Source of the DNA: Megalobrama amblycephala
Taxonomy: Eukaryota; Chordata; Actinopteri; Cypriniformes; Xenocyprididae
Length of the DNA: 64,000 nucleotides
Direction of reading: 5' to 3'
Assembly (NCBI RefSeq): GCF_018812025.1
Contig: NC_063045.1
Coordinates: forward strand, 54,522,457-54,586,456
Numbering within the stretch: position 1 is the stretch's first letter; each line of letters begins with the position of its first letter. Positions 46,977 through 58,371 of this stretch are shown here, in pieces. The notes below the pieces were generated by a model. The model did no database searches. It worked only from the letters and a program-made list of their open reading frames with translations, and was not told where the DNA came from. The translations under genes and the position numbers were made by a program.

Positions 46977-47440
46977 AACTTACCCGGTTTACTTAATAAT
47001 ACATGTTTCTGGTTGTATTTTACAAGATTTATCCGTCCACATCATTAAATGTCCTTGTAATATCTCATCAAAATGTAATAACTGACTTTCCTTTTTGGCT
47101 GATGTCATCAAGGCATGTTCTGTTAGTTAAAGTGAACTAAGAGCCTTATTGTCCTTGTCCTGTCAAATCAAATCCAGATGGATAAAATCACCAAAATCAA
47201 TGAATATCCTGTTCTTCTTTTCTATCGTTTAAAATATGTCACATTGCAAAAGTAAAATGGTTTGCAATGACCATTTTATGTTGACTTTAAAGTCTGTTCA
47301 GACCAAGAATGAAACACATCATGGATGAAATGTCACTTGCATAGTTATTTGTAGATGTATATTGACATTAAAAAACGGAATTGGAAATAATAGTACAGCT
47401 GTTGTATTAAAATAGTACTTTTGTATTGAAGCCGCAGTGG
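46977..47440. other. Intergenic, no gene seen
   Basis: No exon or clear repeat boundary. Confidence 0.35.
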
Positions 47441-48165
47441 ATTCTTCTTCATCATTATCTTCTACTTCTTCTTCCACTCTTGAGTCAATGGCAGCCTATA
47501 AAACCGTATGGCTCAAGATGATTCGAATTAACTCTATGACGTCATTTTCTGTCATGAAAATGTTTCTGCCATTTTGAATTTTCCAAAACACGTAATTTCT
47601 TGAACTCCTCCTAGACCGTTTGTCCGTTTTTCATGAAAATTGAACCAGATCATTTTTATTTAAGTTGATTAGTCTAACCGTTTTCGAATACCAAGCAAAT
47701 GAATTTGACCTGAGGGTACCTGCACAGTTTTGGCGAAGTGCCATCTAGTGGTCTGGAGATATGAAAAAATGGCTATTTTTGCTTATAACTTCTGAATGGT
47801 TTGACCAAAAATCACAAACAGTACATTTGGTGCAGCATGCCGAGGCGAACAATGCCCCGTTTTCCCATATCGGCCATTTTGGGTGTCAGCCATTTTGAAT
47901 TTTGTCAAAATGCTATATTTTATGAACGCATTGGAGTACCGTTATGAAACTTGGTAAGTGTCATCGGCACCATGTCCTGAAGGTACTTAAAAAGTTAATG
48001 AAATTTCAAAAAATGCTAATAGTTTTTGATTCATTTTGCGTATTGTAATGAAATTGTATGTCTTAATAAATTCCTTGGGTCATGCCGAGAAAATAGATAC
48101 CAAATTTGCCATAGTCGGCCCAAGTTCTTGTCCACAATTTTGATTTTCTTTCACATTAAGTTTAT
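47441..48165. repeat. Unclassified long dispersed repeat
   Basis: Its style is that of fish repeat interiors: GCCATTTTGAATTTT occurs twice (about 47568 and 47889), with phrases such as CTCCTCCTAGACCGTTTGTC and GAACGCATTGGAGTACCG. No frame, tail or inverted end could be placed. The repeat call rests on internal repetition and on memory of similar blocks in other fish. Confidence 0.4.
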
Positions 48166-48257
48166 TAGTTTATGTTAAAACTGTATCCAAATGGATGGAA
48201 ATTTTACATGCAATTAAAATAGGGAAGGTTAGGGCTAAATATTTTTGGAGTACATAT

Positions 48258-48292
48258 ACACACACACACACACACACGCACACACACACACA
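48258..48292. repeat. (CA)n microsatellite
   Basis: CA run with one G interruption. Confidence 0.95.
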
Positions 48293-49225
48293 TAGGCTGT
48301 TGAAGAAAAAATACATTTTTTTTAATTTAATCCAAAACCTCATATTTATTTGCTCTCTGTGTGAATAAACCTTTACTGTATCTTCGTGCCCAAGTGAAGT
48401 TTCCTCCATAATGATTTGCAGGAGCTTGAGGTATTTGTTTTAGAGTGATCTCCACACCGCCAGTCTGGTGTTGTTGTTTTTATGGGACGCTCTGAAATGG
48501 CTTTTTGATGGACAGCTCTGTGTTGCCTCCAGGTCTGCTGAATTGAATATATCTCTGTGTACTCAGCATTCCGGTGTCTCCATATCACCATGACAACTGC
48601 TATTGTCTGCTGTCACTCCCAGTTGCTTTTAACATCTCATAGTTTGGTATTCAATATTTTAGCACCTGTGACCTATTTTAATCTTTGCTTCCCTGTGATT
48701 TTTAAAAATAAATTTCTCCATTCACTGGAGATAAAGGCACTGCAGTGTAAAACCATTTGAAAGCCTCTTGTTAATAGTTAAAGTGTCGGTGTGCCCATCC
48801 CATATGGGCCCATGGCCACTGACTGATCAATAACCGATCTTGTGTCTCACTGACTCCAGATTGCTTTGCATTCCCACCACTTTAATTGAGCATCTAACTT
48901 TCTGTGCTTTCCTCAGTGGATGATCTGGCAGATGGTTTTTAAGAGCTCCTGCGTGGGTAGAGTGGGGGAACTGCAGAGCGTCCCGTGTGCCAGTTGTGCT
49001 GGGCATGGAGCCCTGTGAGCTTAGGCTGCATCGTTCTGTAGAGGATTTCTTAGGCCCTCACACACTCTCATTCATATCCATTCAATACGCACATGGAATT
49101 CAAGTCTGATTCATCTCTGGACTTAAATTTGGTGAACCTATTTCCTGCCTTCAAGTCTTATCAGAATGAGAATATTTACAGGTTGAGTGCACATAAATGT
49201 CACCACAATATTGCCATTTAGAAGT
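48293..49225. other. Intergenic, no gene seen
   Basis: No supported exon. The part 48900-49030 is GC-balanced and repeat-free. Confidence 0.35.
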
Positions 49226-49901
49226 TACAAACCCGATTCCAAAAAAGTTGGGACACTGTACAAATTGTGAATAAAAAAGGAATGCAATAATTTACAAATC
49301 TCATAAACTTATATTTTATTTACAATAGAATATAGATAACTTATCAAATGTTGAAAATGAGACATTTTGATGTCATGATTTTGACAAATGTCAAATTTTG
49401 ACAAATGTCATGCCAAATATTGGCTCATTTTGGATTTCATGAGAGCTACACATTCCAAAAAAGTTGGGACAGGTAGCAATAAGAGGCCGGAAAAGTTAAA
49501 TGTACATATAAGGAACAACTGGAGGACCAATTTATTAGGTCAATTGTCAACATGATTGGGTATAAAAAGAGCCTCTCAGAGAGGCAGTGTCTCTCAGAAG
49601 TCAAGATGGGCAGAGGATCACCAATTCCCCCAATGCTGCAGCGAAACATAGTGGAGCAATATCAGAAAGGAGTTTCTCAGAGAAAAATTGCAAAGAGTTT
49701 GAAGTTATCATCATCTACAGTGCATAATATCATCCAAAGATTCAGAGAATCTGGAACAATCTCTGTGCGTAAGGGTTAAGGCTGGAAAACCATACGGGAT
49801 GCCCGTGATCTTCGGGCTCTTAGACGGCACTGCATCACATACAGGAATGCTACTGTAATGGAAATCACAACATGGGCTCAGGAATACTTCCAGAAAACAT
49901 T

Positions 49902-50573
49902 CAGTTCAGTTTATCTTTATTAATTTCCCAAAGGCAATTTGGTTGCAGCACACAAGCATTTCACATAAACAACAAGAACACAATACAAACATTAAATGTT
50001 CATTTCCTTCCTAAAAAATTCTCACCTTAAATTTAAAAACTTTACCGCTGAGGGGATAAATGAATGTCTAAACCAATTTGTTTTACTAATCAGAGTTCTA
50101 TACCGAATGCCAGAAGGGAGTAGGTTAAACTCATGGTACATTGGGTGGGAATCATCTAGTAAAATACTTTGGGCTTTACCCAGAATCTGTCTATGATATA
50201 ACTGGGCCATAGACATCTGCTTACTACCAGTTATTGTACTTCCCTGATTTACAATCCTCTCAAGACAATTCTTGTTTTTCACATTTAGAGAATTAAACCA
50301 GCACAACAATGAAAAGGATAACAGTGACTCAATATAGGATCTATAGAACATGCACATCAATGTTTTGTCCACCTGAAATGACCTTAATTTCTGCAAACAA
50401 TACAATCTTTGCTGCCCCCTCTTACAAATAGCCTCAGTATTGGGAGAAAAGGACAATTTATTATCCAAAACAGTCCCCAAATACTTGTACTGTTCAACAC
50501 TCTCGATGCCTACTCCATTAATGCTTGATTGCATATCATGAAAAGATTTCCTCTTAGAGTTAAAATCAACATT
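49902..50573 (-). mobile_element. 5'-truncated non-LTR retrotransposon insertion
   Basis: The 6-bp sequence AACATT occurs at 49896-49901 and 50568-50573 and flanks a 666-bp insert, as expected for target-primed insertion. On the minus strand the insert holds the end of a reverse transcriptase frame, a stop at 50022-50024, a short 3' UTR and an A-rich TTAATAAAGATAAACTG tail. It belongs to the L2/CR1/Rex1 group by C-terminal style. It interrupts the Tc1-like transposase and is therefore younger. Confidence 0.8.
50022..50567 (-). pseudogene. LINE reverse transcriptase, C-terminal part only
   Basis: About 180 residues are readable without a stop. The start is [14 protein letters not shown], followed by VEQYKYLGTVLDNKLSF, the post-catalytic YLG motif typical of LINE reverse transcriptases. 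The end is HPMYHEFNLLPSGIRYR and FIPSAVKFLN, the usual C-terminus in fish L2/CR1-like elements. The Met reported upstream derives from host transposon sequence. The polymerase active site (YxDD) and endonuclease are missing through 5' truncation. Confidence 0.8.
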
Positions 50574-51581
50574 GTCGGTGAACACAATCCACCGTGCCGT
50601 TCGCCGTTGCCGGCTAAAACTTTATAGGTCAAAAAAGAAGCCATATCTAAACATGATCCAGAAGCTCAGGCATTTTCTCTGGGCTAAGGCTCATTTAAAA
50701 TGGACTGTGGCAAAGTGGAAAACTGTTATGTGGTCAGACAAATCAAAATTTGAAGTTCTTTTTGGAAAACTGTGACGCCATGTCATCTGGACTAAAGAGG
50801 ACAAGAACAACCCAAGTTGTTATCAGCGCTCAGTTCAGAAGCCTGCATCTCTGATGGTATGGGGTTGCATGAGTGTGTGTGGCATGGGCAGCTTACACAT
50901 CTGGAAAGGCACCATCAATGCTGAAAGGTATATCCAAGTTCTAGAACAACATATGCTCCCATCCAGACGTCGTCTCTTTCAGTTAAGACCTTGCATTTTC
51001 TAACATGACAATGCCAGACCACATACTGCATCAATTACAACATCATGGCTGCGTAGAAGAAGGATCCGGGTACTAAAATGGCCAGCCTGCAGTCCAGATC
51101 TTTCACCCATAGAAAACATTTGGTGCATCATAAAGAGGAAGATGCGACAAAGAAGACCTAAGACAGTTGAGCAGCTAGAAGCCTGTATTAGACAAGAATG
51201 GGACAACACTTCTATTCCTAAACTTGAGCAACTTGTCTCCTCAGTCCCCAGACATTTGCAGACTGTTATAAAAAAAGAGGGGATGCCACACAGTGGTAAA
51301 CATGGCCTTGTCCCAACTTTTTTGAGATGTGTTGATGCCATGAAATTTAAAATCAACTTATTTTTCCCTTAAAATGATACATTTTCTCAGTTTAAACATT
51401 TGATATGTCATCTATGTTGTATTCTGAATAAAATATTGAAATTTGAAACTTCCACATCATTGCATTCTGTTTTTATTCACAATTTGTACAGTGTCCCAAC
51501 TTTTTTGGAATCAGGTTTGTAGTTTTCTTTAATCCAAACTTTCTTTTTAGTTATTTCAATCATGACATTAGTTTTGGCATG

Positions 51582-51911
51582 TTGTTGAATATGGCAATGC
51601 TAACGTATTTGGACTTGATGGACTAGATCTGCTATGCTGCTGCTGCTGCAGAGCAAGTATAGACTTGCTACTGATAATAGATACACAGACACTTTTCTGT
51701 GAGCATGTAAGATATACTGCTGCTGCATAAATAGACATAAATCCCACAGCAGATGTAGGCAGGTGGAGCTGGGGGAGGTGGAGGGTTTCAGAGGAACTTT
51801 GATAGCACGCTGAAGGACTAGCTTACAGCAAACACTGAACCAGCCTATTTAAATGTTGAGCAAGCAATCTTGTTGGCTTCAGGATCAGCAGAGCCAATCA
51901 GCTTGTCCCAT
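51582..51911 (-). repeat. Unclassified dispersed repeat, copy 2
   Basis: Reverse-complement relative of 5246-5535. It shows CTAGATCTGCTATGCTGCTG, CTACTGATAATAGATACACA, GCTGCATAAATAGACATAAA and CAGCAGAGCCAATCAGCTTG. It has an extra stretch (about 51760-51840) missing from copy 1. Confidence 0.65.
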
Positions 51912-52902
51912 GTGGTATAATGATGTGATTGCTTGCAGATTGCATGTAAAGGATCTATCAGCCTGTGCCCTCTAGAGTTTCATGACTGCACTAGGTATTT
52001 ATTTAAAAAGAGAAGAAAAAATTATGAAATTGTCTAAGGTCCAAAATCTGCTGAACATATATCATGTTAGTAGTTAAGACTTCTGAACTCGTAAGTATGA
52101 ACATTCCAGGAGAACTTGAAGGAATATGTCTCTGGCTCTGCTCCTTTCTCGTTGTGTTCGGTTTGTGTGCTTGTTCTGGTGTTTTTGTAGCATTGCCTCA
52201 TACCAGCTGTGTGTGCGTGTGTGTATCACACCGAAGCACTGCATTTTTGCTGACCATCTGCTTTATGGTGTCCTTCAGGGACAGCTCCTCTAAGTCAGAG
52301 TCATTTCAACACACCCTACACAAGTCAATATCTACCATCACACTCTCAAAACACCTACAACAAAATGCAGGGCTCTCTGAGGTACACAAACATCCGGGAC
52401 ATCACACAATGTAATTGCACCTATTGATGAGGATCCTTATTGAATGATACAACACAACTGTTGTTGACTTATCCTAACATCTTTATTCTCTCTTGAGTAT
52501 GTGCTATGGATAATCACAACTGTCATAGTGCAGGTAAATTGCCTCAGTCTTGTTTTCACGTGTAGTTCTCTACAGTGCAGCTGTGCAGGAAAACGAGCTT
52601 CAAGGTGACTTCTGTTGTTGCGCTGGAGCCAGACCCACAGAATGTGTCTGAGACGGATCAGTTACAGGGTGACAAATTCAGCACTGAATCACAACTAGTC
52701 TGGACCTCTCGTTGTCGCTCCTGCGCTCTCTTTCCCATTGCTTAGACCATGAATCATTGCTCATGTCGTGATGCTCATGTCAACCTATACATTGTGTAAT
52801 ATTTATGTGAATTAACAACTGATGCATGCAGAATCTGTAGACAAAGAGTTTGATAGCAATGAATAATGTAAAATATGTCAACATCCCAAAAACTTGGATC
52901 TG
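51912..52902. other. Intergenic, no gene seen
   Basis: A 116-codon frame at 52064-52414 has no conserved domain or splice signals that would support an exon. Left unassigned. Confidence 0.4.
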
Positions 52903-53110
52903 TATTCTAAAGTGAAAAGCATGATTACTCCTTAATATGGACTGAAGTCATTTTAGGCTTTTGAGGTTTTTGTTAGGTTTGGATAGTAATTACTCAAGTG
53001 TTACTATATGTTTCTAAAGGAATTACTATCCAAAACCTTACAAAAGCCTCAAAAGCCTACAATGATTTCAGTCCATATTAAGGAGTAATCATGCTTTTCA
53101 CTTAAGAATA
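52903..53110. repeat. Large imperfect palindrome
   Basis: Arms 52903-52991 and 53021-53110 pair almost completely (GAAAAGCATGATTACTCCTT against AAGGAGTAATCATGCTTTTC) with a loop of about 30 bases. It appears to be the core of a palindromic MITE extending to about 53450. Confidence 0.85.
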
Positions 53111-53689
53111 TTGATCCAAATTAGTTAGTAATTCCTTCTGAAGGATTTGGTAATACTTGAGTCATTACTAGTGGGTTACCATGATCATCACTTTACAATT
53201 AATTATACACTATGCATTATTCACATTCATTAAGAACATGTATAGGTCATAGTAGTCTTCTGGGAGGTTTGAAAAAATTAGTAGTTATTGATTAGCTAAT
53301 AGTGAACTACCACATTCGACTAAGCACTATTACTTACTAATTCGTTAATCAGAGTTTCTTGTTAGTTAATAGTAGTTACTAGAGTGTTAATATTACATTG
53401 CTCATTTGTTCCTGTAATGACGGAACAGTATCTAAAGTGTTACCATATCACTAATTCTGCAAAAATATTATAGTAATAAGAAGAAATGTTTTTTGAGCAC
53501 CGAATCAGCTTATTAGAATGATTTCTGAAGGATCATGTGACACTGAAGACTGTATTAATGATGCTGAAAATCCAGCATTGCCATCACGTGAATAAATTAC
53601 ATTTTAAAATATATTCAAATAGAAAACTTAATAATATTTAAAAATTTGTTCAAATAAATGCAGCCTTGGTGAGTATAACAGTATGTTTA

Positions 53690-54033
53690 CACGACAATGA
53701 TGTACTAAAAACTGAAAAGTTTTTCACATACAGGTAACAACGTTGTCGAAACGGCCCCCATTCACACGGATCTGGGAAAAAAACTAAAAACGCTGTATTA
53801 TGTTGCTACTGCCAGGCCAATAGTTGGCAATGTCACTTTGTAAAGAAACACTACACGGCTATAGATTGAACACGTAATACGCATGTGCATGATGTCACTG
53901 TTTTCACAAATTAGCATTTTTGTAGTTTACATAGAGACGAAAACGGTAGCGTTTTCAAACTTTTGCACTTTCAGGCCCCCAAAATACCGTTGTTGTGAAA
54001 AGGAACGGCCAAAATGCATATAAACGGCCCTTA
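53690..54033. mobile_element. MITE with TTTACACGACA ends, copy 2
   Basis: The ends are GTATGTTTACACGACAATGA and AAAATGCATATAAACGGCCC. It shares blocks in inverted order with 42824-43213, such as TCACTTTGTAAAGAAACACT and CCATTCACACGGATC. Confidence 0.6.
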
Positions 54034-54335
54034 GGATACTTCCTTCAAATCATTGAGAATGGTAGGTGTGTGTGTGTATAGATAGATGTCAGACAAATTA
54101 AAGTCAAAACTAGATCGAACTTGTGCACTTTGTTTTATTGTGTGCTTCAAGTATAGACATGGTGATCATGGACATTTCTGCTCATGTCAGATCAGTGGTT
54201 TCCATTAGTATCTTCAGTGTCTTGGAAAAATCAATTGTGTTCACTCAGAGCAGGAGTAAAGCCAGACTTTGGTCTGTCTGTCAGTGTTTTTAGAGTCAGT
54301 ATGCAACTACTGCTATGTGGTCAGTGCAGAGCTAT

Positions 54336-55235
54336 AAAGAGGTGGTCACACTACACTTTTCGTTTCATTGACTTACATTCACACACATGCGAATACATCA
54401 CACCGCAAACCAAGCTCATGTTTATAAAAAAATACGCCCGTGGTAACACTGCAATGATCGTGATATTTCACGGTCTGCAGTGTCTTTTTTTTTTATAAAC
54501 ATGAATTCAACATATAACAAATAGTAATACATTCAAAATTTAAAAATATACAATCTACCTGACTTTATTCAAAGTCCCTTTAAGACATTGTCATTTCACT
54601 CGGCGGCCATCTTTGAAACGCCTCTCGGGCATCCTGGGCATCATGCAATCTCTTTGAATGGGGAAACATCAAATTCTCCAAAACTGTTCGCCAACCTTAC
54701 GATTAAATTTCATATTTGAAATCACCAATGAAATCTAACAACAACCGGCTCATAAATTTAGTTTCTAAAAGCTCGAATCATGACAAAAGAAACCTATTTT
54801 TCAGGCTGGATCAAGCTAATGCGCATGCGCAGACCTAAATGCGCGTCTCTTTGGAGGCGCGCGTCTGACTGTTTCTATAGAAACCGATGATTCTAACGGC
54901 CGCTGAAGTGACGCGATGACTTTACCAGTCGGCGATTGCCTCTCATTTAGAAGGCGGGACTTATTCCGCCATATTGCTGGTTACACTTTCTCCCATTCAA
55001 AACAATACGAGTGACACGTCTTGTGTTATTCTATAGTCTTTGCTTTATTGCAAAAATAGCATTTTTTAAATTCTGGTCACTCATCTTCACACGATACAAA
55101 TTCACAGCTCAGAGTTAATTAAACTTGAACTTTGGAATGCAGTGAAATGCGAAACTTTTCGTATGAGCTTGCGTTTGTGGTGTGACGCATGCGTGGAAGT
55201 CAAAGGAACGAAAAGTGTAGTGTGACCGCCCCTTT
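54336..55235. mobile_element. TIR element carrying another repeat
   Basis: The inverted tips are AAAGAGGTGGTCACACTACA and TGTAGTGTGACCGCCCCTTT, continuing into ACTTTTCGTTTCATTGACTT and its counterpart. The interior 54560-55005 is an inverted copy of the core of the element at 15415-16130. No clear target duplication and no coding frame. Confidence 0.6.
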
Positions 55236-55503
55236 AATCTGGGATCTCATTTGTGAAGGGCCATTGGTGTCAGTGGAGTGGATGTGAGAGCTGGCAAATT
55301 TTTATTTGGAGTGAATTGTGTCCAGCAGCCGTGTGCCTCATAGAGGGGTGAAAAGTTCATGCTGAAACTTAAACTGTGAATTATTCCCCAAACTGAATTT
55401 AATGGTGAACTAGAGACAGGAATCATCTTAGAGTGTTCAGGGTTCTTTTAAATAGGGCAATTTGTTAAATATGGTCTTTAAATCTTTTGATTTTTTCTGT
55501 TGT

Positions 55504-55627
55504 TTCCTTTATTATATTATATATATATTATATTATATTATATTATATTATATTATATTATATTATATTATATTATATTATATTATATTATATTATATTA
55601 TATTATATTATATTATATTATATTATA
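55504..55627. repeat. (TATTA)n tandem array
   Basis: About 24 pentanucleotide units, giving a spurious ILYYIILYY frame. Confidence 0.95.
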
Positions 55628-58220
55628 AGAATTTGGACTTGAAAGCGAAAGACTTGAGGTATGTTGAGATGGCAAACTACAAATGATTTTTGAAAAAGAG
55701 TTTTTTTTTATAGTTTTAATTAACTATAATAACCCTGTTTCAAAGCACTAAATGGAAAGGAAGTTTACATTTCTGTTTTCACATAACAGTTGTTGTGTAG
55801 GGGAAAGAAAAAAAAAAATGTTTTACTTAAACAGCAGGGTATTGGAAATGAACAGCACGTTTAACTGCACAAAGCCTGGCAGCGTTGCTCTCTGTTGTAT
55901 TGAGTCATTCGATAACTGTAACATGTCTCAGACTCTTCTGCAATCCAGGGGTCCCATGCGTGGCTTCACAGGAGATTCAGAGCTATTTTTGCAGGAAATT
56001 TGGGTCAGCAGTTTATTGTCCTCTTTAACCAGCGTCTTACATCCAACGAAACGTACAACAAAAGTTCTTTGAACAGCACAAGAGGTCAGGAAATAATTGG
56101 ATTTCTTTGTACAGAACACCAGCAGACATTTTCTCTCCTGATGCACTGATGTTAACATGCAAAAGAAATATTCGCTTCTTTTATTTTTGTGCACATTCAA
56201 AAAGGCAAGAGGTTGCCTTTAAAGTTAATTCATACTACTTGAATAAAACACACAGGATAATGATTGTTTTTGTTTTTGTTTTTTCATAACCTAGCAAAAA
56301 GAGTTAGTGAGTATAGTGATTCTAACAAAATTATAAAATACATTTAAATGTATTTTTGCACATTAGTGTGAAGTATGTTATGAAATGTATTACAGCATTA
56401 TTTGTTCATATTGTGCTTAACCTACAGTGTCAATTTTTTATATTAACATTTTTTCATCTTATAATTGAGAGAAATATTGATATATATGCAGAATTATATG
56501 TTTAGTTCTTGCATTGTATTATTTGCATTTAGCATTGTCCCCCCCCCCCACAGAGGACATGTAGATCAGTGCACGTCTTGTAAAAGTAAGTTACACTTAC
56601 ATTTTAAATTTATAATTATGTTTTATAACTTTGTGATTATATATTATGGTGTATTGCAGTATGTATAGTCTCAGAAAGAGAAAAAAATGTCCTCTATGCA
56701 GGACAAAAATGATTTGCTGGGTCTAAAATTGATTGCTGTTCTAAGATTTTGAAGTGAACATTTTTCATTTCACATTAGCCAAAGGGAAACATTCCAAACT
56801 TTGTCTAATGTGTTCAGAACACACACTTCTGATTCACATTTACTGTAGCCAACTGTTTGCTTGGACTCAATTAAGGGCCGGTTTGTTTGAAAAGACATGT
56901 CAGCATCAGCCGACCAATGGGCTCATGCGAAACTAATTCTCCTTAAATATTATTCTCATATCCTTCCCAAGTACTCATCACTCATTCAGCCAAGCAGTGT
57001 GAGCAGAATATTCCCACACTGCTTTGAGAGACGTGAAACCCATGGCCATTAGGACCAGACCACTGCAGCAACATCATCTGCAAGTCTAATGATGTTGGCA
57101 GTTCATGCCGTTGCAGTATTTAATGAATTTAAATAACCCAATTTAAACAATGACATGCATGCTCTGGGAGATTGATGTGCCTGTCGGTTAAGGCAGGTTT
57201 GTCTGATGATGTGGGATCCCATCTCAGTGTAGTTCCCATAATGCACTGCTGGAAATGGGGTGGGGGGGGGAGGCTGTTAAGAGAGGTTTGGCCGTTACTC
57301 ATCTCACATAAAACCGCCATAAATGCTGAAGCTCGCACATTTAACGCACACCTACTGATGAAGAAAATTGCTAACATAATCTCTCAGGGTTAATTAGTGC
57401 AAAACATAGTCTGCCATTTGGAAATGTCCTAACAGAACTCTTGATTGTTTGGTTTCTGAATAGTTTTGCTCACTTTATTCATTCTACACTCGTCTAAGTT
57501 CATTCTGAGAAAAAAACAGGTTAAAGCAATGTCTGAAAGGAGGAAGGAGTGATGAACGTTTGCAGTTTTAACCTTGAAGTTAGTAAAAAAAAAAAAAAAA
57601 AAAAAAAAAGACCCTATTTACTTTTACATAAGTTAATGCATTAGGTATCATAATCAAATTGACCAAAATATTCTTCTTCAAAACCATTTATTTATGTTTT
57701 TGTTGTTTGCAATCAAGCCACCAAAATACAATGAAATTTGAACTTAACTTTAAACTTAATGACTGTTATTGTGAAAAAATATCCCCATATAAAAGAAATA
57801 AATTGATTGTCATTTTATCTGGCCAACAACACAAAGTCATAGTTGTTTAAATATAAGTTAAGTTCATAGGTTTACCATGCAGTCATATTATGATTATTAA
57901 ATGATCTTGCATCCTTCAAATGTTTTTTTTTGTTTGTTTTTTTTTACCGTTTGTGTTTTTGCCCTGTAACCTACAGTACAATGCAATCAGAGTGGTATTA
58001 ATATTTTTGACTTGAATAAAGCCAGTTAGTTTAGATTTTACCAAAAACTAATAAAACTTTATTACAGTGTACAAGAGTCAACATACTTTAACTCTGGATT
58101 TTAGGATGAGTATTAGTATTATTTTCATATTGTGTTAGTGTTATTGAGAAATATTAGGTACATACCTGTATTTTTTCCTGTCTTACAGATTTTAAGTATT
58201 CATAAAAATGCAACTCATGC
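55628..58220. other. Intergenic, no gene seen
   Basis: No supported exon. A C-run lies at 56539-56549 and a poly-A run at 57588-57609. No mobile element boundary was recognised. Confidence 0.4.
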
Positions 58221-58221
58221 C

Positions 58222-58371
58222 ACCCTCTAAAAAATGCTGGGTTGTTTCAACACGTTTGGTTCAAATATGGACAAACCCAACAGTTGGGTTTAAAAATGAC
58301 ATTTAAAAATTTAAATGTTTGTCCATATTTGACCCAAACATGGGTTGAATCCACCAGAATTTTTAGAGTGC
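58222..58371. mobile_element. Short MITE with CTCTAAAAA ends
   Basis: The inverted ends are ACCCTCTAAAAAATGCTGG and CCACCAGAATTTTTAGAGTG. Inside, AAATATGGACAAAC pairs with GTTTGTCCATATTT. It is about 150 bp. Confidence 0.65.

Larger units (their letters stand above)
49606..51299 (+). pseudogene. Tc1-like transposase, split and mutated
   Basis: It starts at ATG 49606 with MGRGSPIPPMLQRNIVEQ. A paired-type helix-turn-helix follows: VSQRKIAKSLKLSSSTVHNI. Breaks in order: TAA at 49777 where a Gln codon is expected; the LINE insertion at 49902-50573; TGA at 50773 (a CGA-to-TGA change); TAA at 51001; and a one-base slip in the A-run near 51270, so that the usual end falls out of frame. The catalytic triad can still be recognised: Asp in WSDKSKFEV, Asp in HDNARPH and Glu in SPIENIW. 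It is dead in this copy. Confidence 0.85.
49228..51519 (+). mobile_element. Tc1-like element interrupted by a LINE
   Basis: TA flanks lie at 49226-49227 and 51520-51521. The inverted tips are CAAACCCGATTCCAAAAAAG and CTTTTTTGGAATCAGGTTTG-type, and the match runs inward past GTTGGGACACTGTAC. The inverted ends span at least 100 bases. Without the 672-bp LINE insertion and its duplicated target it would be about 1.6 kb, the usual Tc1 size. The transposase inside is broken. Confidence 0.85.

Noticed and set aside
52064..52414. 116-codon frame with hydrophobic stretch
   Set aside because: No recognisable family, no splice context, and part of it is a GT-rich low-complexity stretch.
55462..55686. 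Open frame with repeated Tyr-Ile-Leu
   Set aside because: It is a translation of the TATTA pentanucleotide array.
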